Positions 49,326-58,805 of a stretch of DNA of 64,000 nucleotides are shown here, piece after piece; position 1 is the first letter of the stretch, and every line of letters begins with the position of its first letter. The position numbers were made by a program, and so were the translations under genes. The DNA is from Pseudomonadota bacterium (GTDB lineage: Bacteria > Pseudomonadota > Alphaproteobacteria > Acetobacterales > Acetobacteraceae), in contig JAKAWQ010000002.1 in NCBI GenBank assembly GCA_021816925.1, forward strand, positions 62,001-126,000, given 5' to 3'. The notes under the pieces are model-generated. The model searched no databases. It worked only from the letters and a program-made list of their open reading frames with translations, and was not told the DNA's origin.

Positions 49326-50940
49326 TCAGTACTGCCAGGGCAGCATGTTGCGACCTCGCGCGGCGAAGGCGGCTGCGCCTAGCAGCAGCAGTGTGACCAA
49401 CACGGCAAGAGTGGAAAGCGCCGCCGCCCCGCCGAGTTCTCCCGCCTGCTCGAGATTGAAGATCATCACGCCGACCGTCTCGTTGCCTTGCGACCAAAGG
49501 AGAACCGAGATCGTGAGCTCGGAGAAGGCGCCGAGTACGACGAGCAGGGCCCCGGCGGCGGCGGCGGGGCGAGTGCGGGCGCGATCACCCCCGGGCCAGC
49601 CTCCGCCCGTAACCGGCGCCGGGGCTTGCCGCCGTCTCCTCGAGCGCGGGATCGAGCGTGCGCAGCAACGCCTGCACCGGACGCCGGGCGAGAGCGAAGA
49701 AGCGCATCATGTACGCGACCAAGAGAATCCCGAGGCTGTCGTAGAGGGAAAGGCCGAGGATCGGGCGCAGGAAGAGGAGAATACAGCCGACACCGAGTGC
49801 GGTGCCGGGAAGCACGTAGGGAAGTTCGGCCGCCGCCATCGCCTATTGCATGAGGCGGCTTCCCGCCTCCGCGCGATGGGCGGCGGCAACGGCGAGAAGG
49901 GTCAGGAATCCGCCGGCGAAAAGGGCGAGCAGGGTGGAGTTGAGGAAGGCGCGCTCTGTTGCCGCCTCCGCGAGGAGGACTGAGCGGAAGTGGGTGAGGC
50001 TCAGAGTTGCCAGCCCGAACCGCTCACCGTAGGCCCGCGTTGCCGCGGCGCCGAGCAGGGCGGCGAAGGGCAAAAACAGGAGGAACGCCAGTACGAGCCA
50101 GCAAAGCGCTTCGGCGGGAAGGCGCCAGGGGCAGAGTGAAAAGGGCTGGGCGTGACGGCTCCTGGCGGGCACGGCGATCGCCGGCGCGGGAATCCGCTCG
50201 AGGCCGACCGCGGCCAAGCAAATGAGGCCGAGCAAAGCTGAAAGGGCGGTGACGGTGCCGAGTTCGCCCGGCCCGAATCAGTTAAGACGCTGAAAGATGA
50301 GGGTGGTGAGCATGAGGTAGCGGCCGGGAATACCCAGGAGCGCCGGGGTGGCGAAGTCAGCAATGCCGGCCGCGAACGCGCCGGAGAGGCCGGCGGCGAA
50401 GGCGGGACGCGCGAGCGGCAGGAGGATCCTCTGCAGCACCTGCCACGGGCTTGCGCCAGCGCTCGCCGCGACCTCGAGGATCTCCGTGGGGAGTGCCCGG
50501 AGAAAACCGCCGAGCGCCAGAAAGACGATCGGCGCGTGCTCGACGCCCATCAAGAAGATGATGCCGCCGGGCCCGAACAGCAGGACCGGCGTGCCGGGGC
50601 GGGGGGCGAGGCCGAGCGGTGCGAGCACCAGACTTGCCGGGCCGGTGAGCGCGATCCAGGCGATCACGCTGATCTGTGCGGGAATGACCATCAGGAGGAG
50701 AAAGAGGAAGGAGAGTGTCCGCCGACGCCGCAGATCGGTCAGTCCGGCGAGGAGGGGGAATCCGCCGCCGAGCAGCGCCGCGAGTCCGGCACTGGCGGCA
50801 CCGGCGATCAGCGTATGCAGCGTCGCCTGGGGCGCTGCGTCGGAGGCCAGGAGGTCGCATCACGGTGCCGGGCCGGCTGCCAGGCCGGCTGTGCTTGCGT
50901 CGATGAGCGCCGCCGGGACGGCAAGGCCAATTCGCGTCAT
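49326..50940 (-). pseudogene. decayed Fe3+/thiamine-type ABC transporter permease (two-domain)
   Basis: Fragments on the minus strand join into one FbpB/ThiP-like permease of about 530 residues. From MTRIGLAVPAAL (50940) the frame breaks near 50863; then PAQISVIAWIALTGPASLVL, LPTEILEVAASAGASPWQVL (first EAA loop) and LMLTTLIFQRLN end at an in-frame TGA (50278). The same frame resumes, meets a TAG (49843), resumes with ELPYVLPGTALGVG and LRTLDPALEETAASPGAGYG (second EAA loop), breaks again near 49585, and ends with RNMLPWQY. No partner binding protein or ATPase is nearby. Confidence 0.75.
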
Positions 50941-51376
50941 GGCCGTTCTTCCATCCCTCCTGGAGCGATGACCGATCCCGGAGCTCGCCGGAAAATCGAC
51001 GCCGGGGATACCCGCCGCCGATGACCAGTCAGAGAACGTCGCTACCGGTATGGCCCGGCATCGCGGGCGGGGGCCTTTCATCCCCGGTAGGTGGGCATCC
51101 AAGTCGCAAGTGATAGCAGAGGAACTGATACGAATAATTAACGTGTGCCTTCAATTCATGCATTTGCGTCCGTCACGACCGCTACGTCAGCAACTGCGCC
51201 TGGAAGAAATTGGCTCGCAAGCCCTTTCGGTTGGATAACGCCAGCCGATGTTCTATATTTGTTCCGAAGCGTTTCCTCTTGTTCTGATTTTCTCACGAAT
51301 TCTTTCTCAACCTCGCGTTATGTTCTCGATCCCAGGCGCCGCGCCGGCGTCGATCCCACCGTCAAGGAGCCCCCCG
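50941..51376. other. AT-richer leader region upstream of rpfF
   Basis: A 436-base gap. The part from 51100 to 51320 is strikingly low in GC for this genome: 27 of 60 at 51121-51180 and 25 of 60 at 51241-51300. It carries a good promoter candidate (51231-51259). An in-frame extension of rpfF begins at 51248 but has no ribosome-binding site. Confidence 0.55.
51231..51259 (+). promoter_or_regulatory. promoter candidate for rpfF
   Basis: TTGGAT (51231-51236), a 17-base spacer and TATATT (51254-51259), about 118 bases before the rpfF start. Both hexamers match sigma70 consensus at four or more positions. The leader between promoter and start is T-rich. Confidence 0.45.
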
Positions 51377-52363
51377 ATGACCTCCCTGCCCAGAAAACTC
51401 GAAGCCCTCGAGACTCGCGATCTCGTGCTGGTCTCCGAGTCCTCGGACATCAATGGTCCAGAATCCCGCACGAGCGAGCGGTTGCTGGACGAGCTTGCCA
51501 CCCACGCGTACGAGAATCTCGAGGTCAAGATCGAACCCGATGCCGAGACCTTCTGGTGCTTCATGAACCCGCTGGGGCGGCCGAGCTTCACTCCGTCCGT
51601 GTTGCGGGACATCACGCGGATGCAGCATTCGGTCAAGCGCATGTTCGAGGCAGAAGGGCGGCGGGGCGAGCCCCCCTTCCGCTATTTCGTCTTTGCCTCG
51701 CGTACGCCCGGCATCTACAACCTCGGCGGTGATCTCGGGTTTTTTATCGATCACATCCGCAAGGGTGACCGCGCGGCGATGATTCGTTATGCGCATTACG
51801 CGATCGAAGCCGTGTACCGCAACTCCGCCGCCTTCCACGTTCCCGTCGTGACTATTGCGCTCGTGCAGGGCGACGCGCTCGGCGGCGGGTTCGAGTGCGC
51901 GATGTCGCTCAATCTGCTGGTTGCGGAAAAGAGCGCCAAGATGGGCCTGCCCGAGATTCTGTTCAATCTGTTTCCCGGCATGGGCGCCTACAGCTTCCTC
52001 TCCCGCCGCCTCGACGTGCAGCGAACGGAACAACTGATCACCAGCGGGTGCATCTATACCGCTGCCGAGCTGCACGAGATGGGCATCGTCGATGTTCTGG
52101 CCGAGGACGGCTGCGGAGAGTCCGCAGTGCGCGACTACATCGCCAGCCATCGCCGGAGGTGGAACGCACATTATGCGATGTTCCAGGCGCGCCAGCGCGT
52201 GCGCCCCGTCACGCTCGATGAGCTCAGGGACGTCGTCGATATCTGGGTTGACGCAGCGCTTCGCCTGCCCGAGCCTGATCTCAGGAAGATGGAGCGGTTG
52301 GTTGCCTCGCAGGACCGTCGCATGGCGTCGCTGCGGCGGGCGCCGGAGGCCGCCGTCGCTTGA
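51377..52363 (+). CDS. rpfF: RpfF-like DSF synthase (crotonase family)
   Basis: Makes diffusible signal factor, a cis-2-unsaturated fatty acid, from acyl-ACP. The 328-residue crotonase-fold protein matches RpfF segments: ETFWCFMNPLGRPSFTP, RYFVFASRTPGIYNLGGDL, VTIALVQGDALGGGFECAMS and MGLPEILFNLFPGMGAYSFL. Both catalytic Glu positions are present, Glu173 and Glu193, 20 apart as in Xanthomonas RpfF. The start at 51377 has AAGGAG seven bases upstream. Convergent with the rpfC-like gene, 72 bases between stops. A plain enoyl-CoA hydratase is unlikely given these motifs. Confidence 0.9.
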   Translation: MTSLPRKLEALETRDLVLVSESSDINGPESRTSERLLDELATHAYENLEVKIEPDAETFWCFMNPLGRPSFTPSVLRDITRMQHSVKRMFEAEGRRGEPPFRYFVFASRTPGIYNLGGDLGFFIDHIRKGDRAAMIRYAHYAIEAVYRNSAAFHVPVVTIALVQGDALGGGFECAMSLNLLVAEKSAKMGLPEILFNLFPGMGAYSFLSRRLDVQRTEQLITSGCIYTAAELHEMGIVDVLAEDGCGESAVRDYIASHRRRWNAHYAMFQARQRVRPVTLDELRDVVDIWVDAALRLPEPDLRKMERLVASQDRRMASLRRAPEAAVA

Positions 52364-52435
52364 CCGGGGGAAGCAGGAGGCGGCAGGCAGGCAAATCTCG
52401 TTCCCCGCTTCCGTTCCGTGCCACCGCCAATGGCA

Positions 52436-54955
52436 TCAGCCCGTACGGTCGGTCGCCGAGCGCATTTGCGCGAGGCTCCGCCGCAACCGGTTCAGCTCCT
52501 CGGCGAGGCGGCCGAGATTGGCTTCCACCCGCTCGAGAACGTCCGTATCGCGCGCGGTACTCCACGGCCGGCACAGCTCGTCGATCCGGCGCGCGCCGAT
52601 GTTGGCTGCGCCGCTGCACATCGTATGCGCATGCCCCCGGAAAGCCGACTGCTCACCCTTCCGTGCAGCCTCCTCCATCTGCCGGAGTGTCTCCGCCGCA
52701 TCCTCGAGGAATCCTTCGACCAGCCCCAAGACGAAGTCCGGACCGCCGAGCCGCTCGAGTTCCCGCAGCTTGCTGTTGTCGAGAACGGGCTGCGCGACAA
52801 CCCGGAACTGAGGATGAGTGGCGATATCGGTGACGACCGTTGCAGGCCGCACATCTTTCCCTTTGCTTTCCTTCGCCGAGGTAACAACCGACGTCAGGAT
52901 CTCGAGCAATTGCTGCGGCTCGACGGGCTTGGTCAGGCAAGCGTCCATTCCGGCGTCGGTGCATCGACCCACCGTCTCGGGGCTCGCGTCGGCGGTCAGT
53001 GCGATGATCGGCCGTCGTGAACCGCCGAGTTCCGTCATGCGGTAGAGCTTGGTTGCCTCGATCCCATCCATCTTCGGCATATTGAGATCCATCAAGACGA
53101 CATCGAACTTCCCTTCCTCCAATGCATCGAGAGCCGCTTCACCGTCATCGACAACGGTGGAGAGATGTCCCGCCTGCTCGAGGATCTTGGCAATCACCCT
53201 TTGGTTGGTGCGATTGTCGTCGGCGACCAGGACGCGCAGTCCACCCTCGCCGAGTGGGGTCGGGTGCGACTTCTTTTGGTCGTCGACACGCGGCATTGCG
53301 CTCGCGGCGAGGGCAAGTGCCGCGGCAAGCTCATCCGGCCGTGGCTCTGCCGGCAGGATCATGTTGAACAGACGCCGTGCCCCGGGATTGGCATCGGGCT
53401 CGGCGAGCGCTCCGCCGAGCAGGACAACGCTGATGCGGCCGAGAGGATCAAGGCGATGGAGTGCGTGCGCGAGACTCTGCGACGCCGCCTCCGACCGCGC
53501 GCCGTCCACCAGAACGAGCGCGTGCCGGCTGGAGGCAGTCCTGAGTGCCGCGAGGAGATCCGCCATCTCCGTGAAGCGCCGCGGTCGCCCTCCCGCGGCC
53601 TCGAGGTCCGCCATGACCCTCTCGGCCCTCGACTTACCCTCGACCAACAGAAGGACAGGCAGCGCCGAAAGCTGGCCCGGCGGCAACGCAACCGCGGGGC
53701 GCGCACGCATCGGCAGGGCGAGCCAGAATCGGCTTCCCTTTCCGGGCTCACTCTCGACGCCGATTCTGCCGCCAAGGTGCCCGATCAGGCGCTTGCAGAT
53801 GGCCAAGCCAAGCCCGGTCCCGCCGAAACGGTTTATGATCGTCTCATCCGCCTGCGTGAAGGCTTCGAAGATCCGGTTTCTCGCGTCAGCGGGGATACCG
53901 ATGCCTGTGTCCGTCACCGCAAGCTCGAGCCGGACACGGTCTTCGGCTTCCTCCACCGCATCGGCCGTGATGACGATATGGCCGGATGCGGTGAATTTCA
54001 GGGCATTGGCACACAGATTGAGAAGTATCTCGCGGAGATGAAGCTCGTCACCGCGCAGCATTCTCGGCGTGCGCGGCGCGACATGCAGGCCGAACCAGAG
54101 CGGCTTGCCCTGCGCCTGCGCGGCGATCATGTCGCGGATCTCGTTCAACATCGCCAGGAAGTCGAAATCGACCTCCGTAAAGGGCATACGCCCCGCCTCG
54201 ATCCTGGAGAAGTCGAGGATGCTGTTGATCTGCGAAAGCAGCCCCCGGCCGGCGTCACGCACGATCCGCGCCATGTCCGTCTGCTCGCCGCCAAGCGGCG
54301 TGTCGAGCAACATCATGCTCATGCCGATGATGGCGTTGAGGGGTGTACGCAATTCGTGGCTGACGCTCGCCAGGAACATGCTTTTCGCGCGGTTCGCCGT
54401 CTCGGCCTGCTGCTTGGCCACGGAGAGCTTGCGGATCAGAATGCTGGCGTAGAGAGGAAGGATGACGAGCCCGATCGTCAGACCGGCGGAGAGCGCCAAC
54501 CGGTCCCGCCAGAATGGTGTAGTGAAAACGACCGCCCCGAAGCCCAACAGGCCGACGAGCATTGCGGCCCGCAGGTAAGCGACGCCGAACCGGAAGCCGT
54601 TGCCGAAGATGACCCAGAGATAGATCGGGAAAAGGATCGCCGCCTCTGCCTGGCCGAGATGCATCTCGAGCGTCAGGAAGCCGAGGTCCCAGACCAGCGC
54701 GAAGAGGCGGCGGAAGGCATTGTCGCTCGGGTGGCGGAGGATGTCGAGGAAGATGCCGATTGCCCCGAGCGTGTAGGCCGCCATAGCCAGCAGCGGCACA
54801 CCGAGCGGCCGGTGTCCGAGGTAGATAAAGTAAATGATGATGAGTGCGGCAAAGACGAGCCTGTTGAAGCTCATCTCATGCTCGCTGTCCGGACGGCCGC
54901 GCAGACGCGCCGCGAGGCCGAACGGGCGGTGGTTCGTGTCTTCAGGCCCGCTCAT
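52436..54955 (-). CDS. rpfC: RpfC-like hybrid sensor histidine kinase
   Basis: The DSF receptor type. The 839-residue protein starts with [20 protein letters not shown], the RpfC-type N-terminal segment, then five or so membrane helices (residues about 32-175). The HisKA domain has His200 in [13 protein letters not shown]; the ATPase has [21 protein letters not shown] and [13 protein letters not shown] degenerate receiver lies at about 432-550. A receiver follows with Asp623 ([13 protein letters not shown]), then a C-terminal HPt domain with His777 ([16 protein letters not shown]). Its start lies 14 bases inside the upstream regulator gene, so the two are coupled. Confidence 0.92.
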   Translation of the reverse strand: MSGPEDTNHRPFGLAARLRGRPDSEHEMSFNRLVFAALIIIYFIYLGHRPLGVPLLAMAAYTLGAIGIFLDILRHPSDNAFRRLFALVWDLGFLTLEMHLGQAEAAILFPIYLWVIFGNGFRFGVAYLRAAMLVGLLGFGAVVFTTPFWRDRLALSAGLTIGLVILPLYASILIRKLSVAKQQAETANRAKSMFLASVSHELRTPLNAIIGMSMMLLDTPLGGEQTDMARIVRDAGRGLLSQINSILDFSRIEAGRMPFTEVDFDFLAMLNEIRDMIAAQAQGKPLWFGLHVAPRTPRMLRGDELHLREILLNLCANALKFTASGHIVITADAVEEAEDRVRLELAVTDTGIGIPADARNRIFEAFTQADETIINRFGGTGLGLAICKRLIGHLGGRIGVESEPGKGSRFWLALPMRARPAVALPPGQLSALPVLLLVEGKSRAERVMADLEAAGGRPRRFTEMADLLAALRTASSRHALVLVDGARSEAASQSLAHALHRLDPLGRISVVLLGGALAEPDANPGARRLFNMILPAEPRPDELAAALALAASAMPRVDDQKKSHPTPLGEGGLRVLVADDNRTNQRVIAKILEQAGHLSTVVDDGEAALDALEEGKFDVVLMDLNMPKMDGIEATKLYRMTELGGSRRPIIALTADASPETVGRCTDAGMDACLTKPVEPQQLLEILTSVVTSAKESKGKDVRPATVVTDIATHPQFRVVAQPVLDNSKLRELERLGGPDFVLGLVEGFLEDAAETLRQMEEAARKGEQSAFRGHAHTMCSGAANIGARRIDELCRPWSTARDTDVLERVEANLGRLAEELNRLRRSLAQMRSATDRTG

Positions 54956-57158
54956 CTGCGACCATCCCGGTCGGGACGACGAGCTCGGCCGAACCGCCGG
55001 TGAATCGGTCCGTCAGCGCCGGGACCGGCGTGACCGACGCTCGCAGCAGAGAGGCGATCTCCGCCGCCGGGAGCGGCCGACAGAGATAGTAACCCTGCAC
55101 CTCGTCGCAATCCTCCGCGGCGAGGTGACAGAACTGCTCGGCGGTCTCGACTCCTTCCGCGATGGCTCGCGCGCCCAGGCTGTGAGCGAGATTGATGATG
55201 GCGCGCACGATCGCCGCATCCGCGCGGCTGGTGATCAGGGGCCCGACGAAGCTCTGATCGATCTTCAATCGATGCACGGGAAACATCTTGAGATAGGTGA
55301 GCGAAGAATAGCCCGTCCCGAAATCATCGATCGCAAAGCGCACGCCGAGGTCGTGCAGCTCGCTCAGCTCGCGGGCCATCGTCTCGACGTTCGCCATCAC
55401 GACCCTTTCCGTGAGCTCGAGCTCGAGGTTGCCGGGATCGAGATTGCTTTCCTCCAGCGCCGACAGGATCAAGTCACGGACATTCTGCTTCCGGAACTGC
55501 TCAGCCGAGAGATTGACCGCGATCCTGGTCCGGCCGCTTTCCGCGCCGAACCATTGGCGCGCCTGCCGGCAGGACTCATGAAGGACCCATTCATTGATGG
55601 GAACGATCAATCCTGACTCCTCGACGAGCGCGAGAAACTCGTTGGGCAGTACCACGCCGTGGCCGGGGCGATTCCAGCGCAGCAGCGATTCAATGCCGAC
55701 GATGCGCCGTGTCCCGATCTCGAACTGCGGTTGATAATAAAGTTCGAACTCCTGCCTCTGCAAGGCGAGGTGCAGCTCGGACTCGAGTGCCATCATTCCC
55801 CGGGCACGCCGTCGCATTTCGTCGACGAAACAGCAATAGTCGTCGCGTCCGGCACCCTTGGCCCGGTACATCGCCAAGTCGGCGTTGCGCAGCAGGTCAT
55901 CCGCGGTGGTCGCATCACGCGGGCAGATGGTGATGCCGACGCTTGCCGTCGCCTTGAGCTCGTGACGCTCGAAAAAGAATGGCTGGCGCATCGCCTCGAT
56001 CACCCGACGCGCGAGCGCGATCGCATCCTCCTCGCTTACGATGCCCGGCTGCACGATCGCGAACTCGTCCCCACCAAGGCGGGCAACAATGTCGCTCGCT
56101 CTGACCGAGGCGCTGAGGCGAGTCGCCACGACCTTCAGGAACTGGTCGCCGACGTGGTGGCCGAATGCGTCGTTGACCGCCTTGAAGCGATCGAGATCGA
56201 TGAAGTGCAGCGCGAGCATTCCGCCTTCGGTTTCGATACGCCGGAGTTCGACGTCGAGGCGCTCGGCGAGGAGGGTACGATTGGGCAGATTGATCAGCGT
56301 GTCGTAGTGGGCCAGATGATGCAGCCGCTCCTCGGCCCGCTTGCGGTCCGTGATGTCGAGCGAGGTGGTGAGCACGCCGCTGACGCTGCCGTCGGGGTTG
56401 CGCAGCGGCGACTTCGAGGTGACGAAGAAACGCCTCCTGCCCTCCTGATCGACCAGCTCGTCCTCGAACTCGGGGACAGACTCGCCGCTGGCACACACGG
56501 CAGCGTCGAGCTCGCGGCTCTTCGCGGCGTAGGCGTCACCGAACAGCGAGGAGAGGTCGCGCCCGGCTAGCGCGGCCGGATCGGAGCCGGCAAAACGGGC
56601 CAGGCAGACATTGGTGAAGATCAGCCGGCCCTCCGTGTCCGACGCACTGATCATGGCCGGGACGGTGTCGATCACCTGGATCAATCGTTCGTGATTGTCC
56701 CTGAGCATCTGCACCTTGGCCTGCTCGCTCGACTGCAGACGCCGCTCGAGCGCACGCGCCCAGCGGCGAAGCACCACCTGCTGGCGGCGCATCTTGAGCA
56801 GGTTCTTTGCTCGCGTTACGAACTCGACGTGGTCGACCGGGCTCAGCAGGAAGTCCGTGGCACCGGAGCGGAGGCCGAGGATCCGGAACTCGTATTCGTC
56901 GTGAACGGTGATGATGATAACGGGAACCTCGCCGCCACTGGGAAGCAGGCGAAGCGCGCGGGTCATTTCTGCGCCGTCCATCAGCGGCATTTTGAAGTCC
57001 GCGATCACGAGATCGGGCATCGTCTTCTCTGCCTCGGCGAGTGCCGTCGCGGGGTCGGAAAACGACACGACCTTGCAATTCGGACCGATCGACTGCGCCA
57101 GGCGCGAATAGATGCGCCGATTGGTGGAGAGGTCATCAACGATGAAGATCAGCGGCAT
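54942..57158 (-). CDS. response regulator with REC-PAS-GGDEF-EAL domains
   Basis: A 738-residue cyclic-di-GMP enzyme under phosphorelay control. Residues 1-125 are a receiver with Asp54 ([13 protein letters not shown]). A coiled-coil linker at about 126-160 leads to a PAS domain (about 160-275). GGDEF lies at 362-366 with an inhibitory RxxD site at 353-356. The EAL domain begins near 460 with ESL for EAL at 490-492, [38 protein letters not shown] and AEGVETAEQ. Both catalytic halves look intact. It takes the place of RpfG (REC-HD-GYP) beside an RpfC-type kinase. Start at 57158; the upstream frame is unsupported. Confidence 0.93.
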   Translation of the reverse strand: MPLIFIVDDLSTNRRIYSRLAQSIGPNCKVVSFSDPATALAEAEKTMPDLVIADFKMPLMDGAEMTRALRLLPSGGEVPVIIITVHDEYEFRILGLRSGATDFLLSPVDHVEFVTRAKNLLKMRRQQVVLRRWARALERRLQSSEQAKVQMLRDNHERLIQVIDTVPAMISASDTEGRLIFTNVCLARFAGSDPAALAGRDLSSLFGDAYAAKSRELDAAVCASGESVPEFEDELVDQEGRRRFFVTSKSPLRNPDGSVSGVLTTSLDITDRKRAEERLHHLAHYDTLINLPNRTLLAERLDVELRRIETEGGMLALHFIDLDRFKAVNDAFGHHVGDQFLKVVATRLSASVRASDIVARLGGDEFAIVQPGIVSEEDAIALARRVIEAMRQPFFFERHELKATASVGITICPRDATTADDLLRNADLAMYRAKGAGRDDYCCFVDEMRRRARGMMALESELHLALQRQEFELYYQPQFEIGTRRIVGIESLLRWNRPGHGVVLPNEFLALVEESGLIVPINEWVLHESCRQARQWFGAESGRTRIAVNLSAEQFRKQNVRDLILSALEESNLDPGNLELELTERVVMANVETMARELSELHDLGVRFAIDDFGTGYSSLTYLKMFPVHRLKIDQSFVGPLITSRADAAIVRAIINLAHSLGARAIAEGVETAEQFCHLAAEDCDEVQGYYLCRPLPAAEIASLLRASVTPVPALTDRFTGGSAELVVPTGMVADERA

Positions 57159-57187
57159 CAGCCTTCTCACCTGATCGCGCGGCGGCC

Positions 57188-57206
57188 CCCGTGGCAGCGC
57201 CACGGG
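57188..57206. other. perfect hairpin in the leader of the GGDEF-EAL gene
   Basis: CCCGTGGC-AGC-GCCACGGG, an 8-base GC-rich stem with 3-base loop, 30 bases before the start of the response regulator on the minus strand. No T-run follows on either strand. It could act in the 5' untranslated region, or mark the end of the argG transcript reading leftward. Confidence 0.4.
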
Positions 57207-57409
57207 ACGACCCAACCAGCCCTGTGATACCTTTATGCGGAGTAAAATTCTATCATTGGTTGTCCCGAGGCCCCGAGGTCCGGGTAGGGGCTTCAAATCC
57301 GGCGCGCAGGCACCCCGGCGCCCGCCTGCCCGGCCGGAGGAATGCCGCCGAGCGGGCGGATGGCGGGACCAAGGGCGCGGCGGCCGCCCCACGGGGGTTT
57401 GTTGGGCCG

Positions 57410-58639
57410 CTACAGCGTTCCGCCGCGCCGGCCCGCCATGGCAGCAAGTCGCAGGCGGAGCGCGTTCAATTTGATGAACCCCTGCGCATCGGCCTGATCG
57501 TAGGCTCCCTGATCCTCCTCGAACGTCACCACCCGGAGGGAATAGAGGCTGTTCGGGCTCTCCCGGCCGATCACGCTCACGTTACCCTTGTAGAGCTTGA
57601 GGCGGACCCGGCCGGTCACGGATTTCTGGCTTTCGTCGATCAGCGCCTGCAGCATGCGCCGCTCCGGGCTGAACCAGAAGCCGTTGTAGATGAGCTCGGC
57701 ATAACGCGGCATCAGGCTGTCCTTGAGATGCGCGGCCTCACGATCGAGCGTGATCGACTCGACGCCGCGATGCGCGGCCGCCAGGATTGTTCCGCCAGGC
57801 GTCTCGTAGACCCCGCGCGACTTCATGCCGACGAAGCGGTTCTCGACCAGATCGAGCCGGCCGATCCCGTTGGCGCGGCCGAGTTCGTTGAGCCGGGTGA
57901 GCAGGCGCGCGGGCGAGAGCTGCGCGCCGTCGATCGCGGTTGCGTCGCCACGCACGAAGTCGATGCTGATCACGCTCGCGCAATCGGGGGCGTCCTCCGG
58001 CCGGATCGTGCACTGATAGACGATCTCGTCCGCCTCCACCGAGGGATCTTCGAGGATTTTTCCCTCCGAGGAGGAGTGCAGGAGGTTGGCATCGACCGAG
58101 AACGGTGCCTCGCCACGCTTGTCGCGAGCGATCGGGATCTGGTTCGCCTCGGCGAACTCGAGAAGCCTGCTCCGGCTGGTGAGATCCCACTCCCGCCAGG
58201 GCGCGATCACCTTCACGTCAGGCTTGAGCGCGTAATAGGAGAGCTCGAACCGGACCTGGTCGTTCCCTTTGCCGGTGGCGCCGTGGGCGACCGCATCGGC
58301 ACCCACCTCCTCGGCGATCTCGATCTGGCGCTCTGCGATCAGAGGGCGGGCGATCGAGGTGCCGAGCAGATACTGCCCCTCATAGAGGGCGTTGGCACGG
58401 AACATCGGGAAAACGAAGTCGGCAACGAACTTCTCCCTGAGATCGTCCACGAAGATCTGCTTCACGCCGAGAAGTTCGGCTTTGCGCCGGGCCGGCGCGA
58501 GTTCCTCGCCCTGGCCGAGATCGGCGGTGAAGGTAACCACCTCGCAGCAGTAGGTATGCTGCAGCCAGCGCAGGATCACGCTCGTATCGAGCCCCCCGGA
58601 ATAGGCGAGCACCACCTTCCTCACATCCTTCACGCGCAT
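57410..58639 (-). CDS. argG: argininosuccinate synthase
   Basis: Joins citrulline and aspartate with ATP in arginine synthesis. The 409-residue protein has the ATP loop [69 protein letters not shown] and [17 protein letters not shown]. The start at 58639 ([18 protein letters not shown]) is preceded by a GC-rich leader; the upstream frame overlaps the region before hpnN and is not used. Divergent from hpnN. Confidence 0.97.
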   Translation of the reverse strand: MRVKDVRKVVLAYSGGLDTSVILRWLQHTYCCEVVTFTADLGQGEELAPARRKAELLGVKQIFVDDLREKFVADFVFPMFRANALYEGQYLLGTSIARPLIAERQIEIAEEVGADAVAHGATGKGNDQVRFELSYYALKPDVKVIAPWREWDLTSRSRLLEFAEANQIPIARDKRGEAPFSVDANLLHSSSEGKILEDPSVEADEIVYQCTIRPEDAPDCASVISIDFVRGDATAIDGAQLSPARLLTRLNELGRANGIGRLDLVENRFVGMKSRGVYETPGGTILAAAHRGVESITLDREAAHLKDSLMPRYAELIYNGFWFSPERRMLQALIDESQKSVTGRVRLKLYKGNVSVIGRESPNSLYSLRVVTFEEDQGAYDQADAQGFIKLNALRLRLAAMAGRRGGTL

Positions 58640-58805
58640 ACCGGCCCCCTCGACTGGACGAGCGGGCGGAGTAACAAGCTCGACCGGCAGCGGCAAGCAT
58701 CCGGCGTTTCCGGCCGCCATCGCAGGCATGCGGCGGAGGTGGTTGCCGGGCGGAGAAAAATCGGCTTTGTGCGCCGCGCCCGTACTCGAGGAAAGCCGCC
58801 GCCGC

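Noticed and set aside
53165-55003. 612-codon plus-strand frame opposite the rpfC-like gene
   Set aside because: Shadow of rpfC; product is an Arg/Asp/His-rich string without domains.
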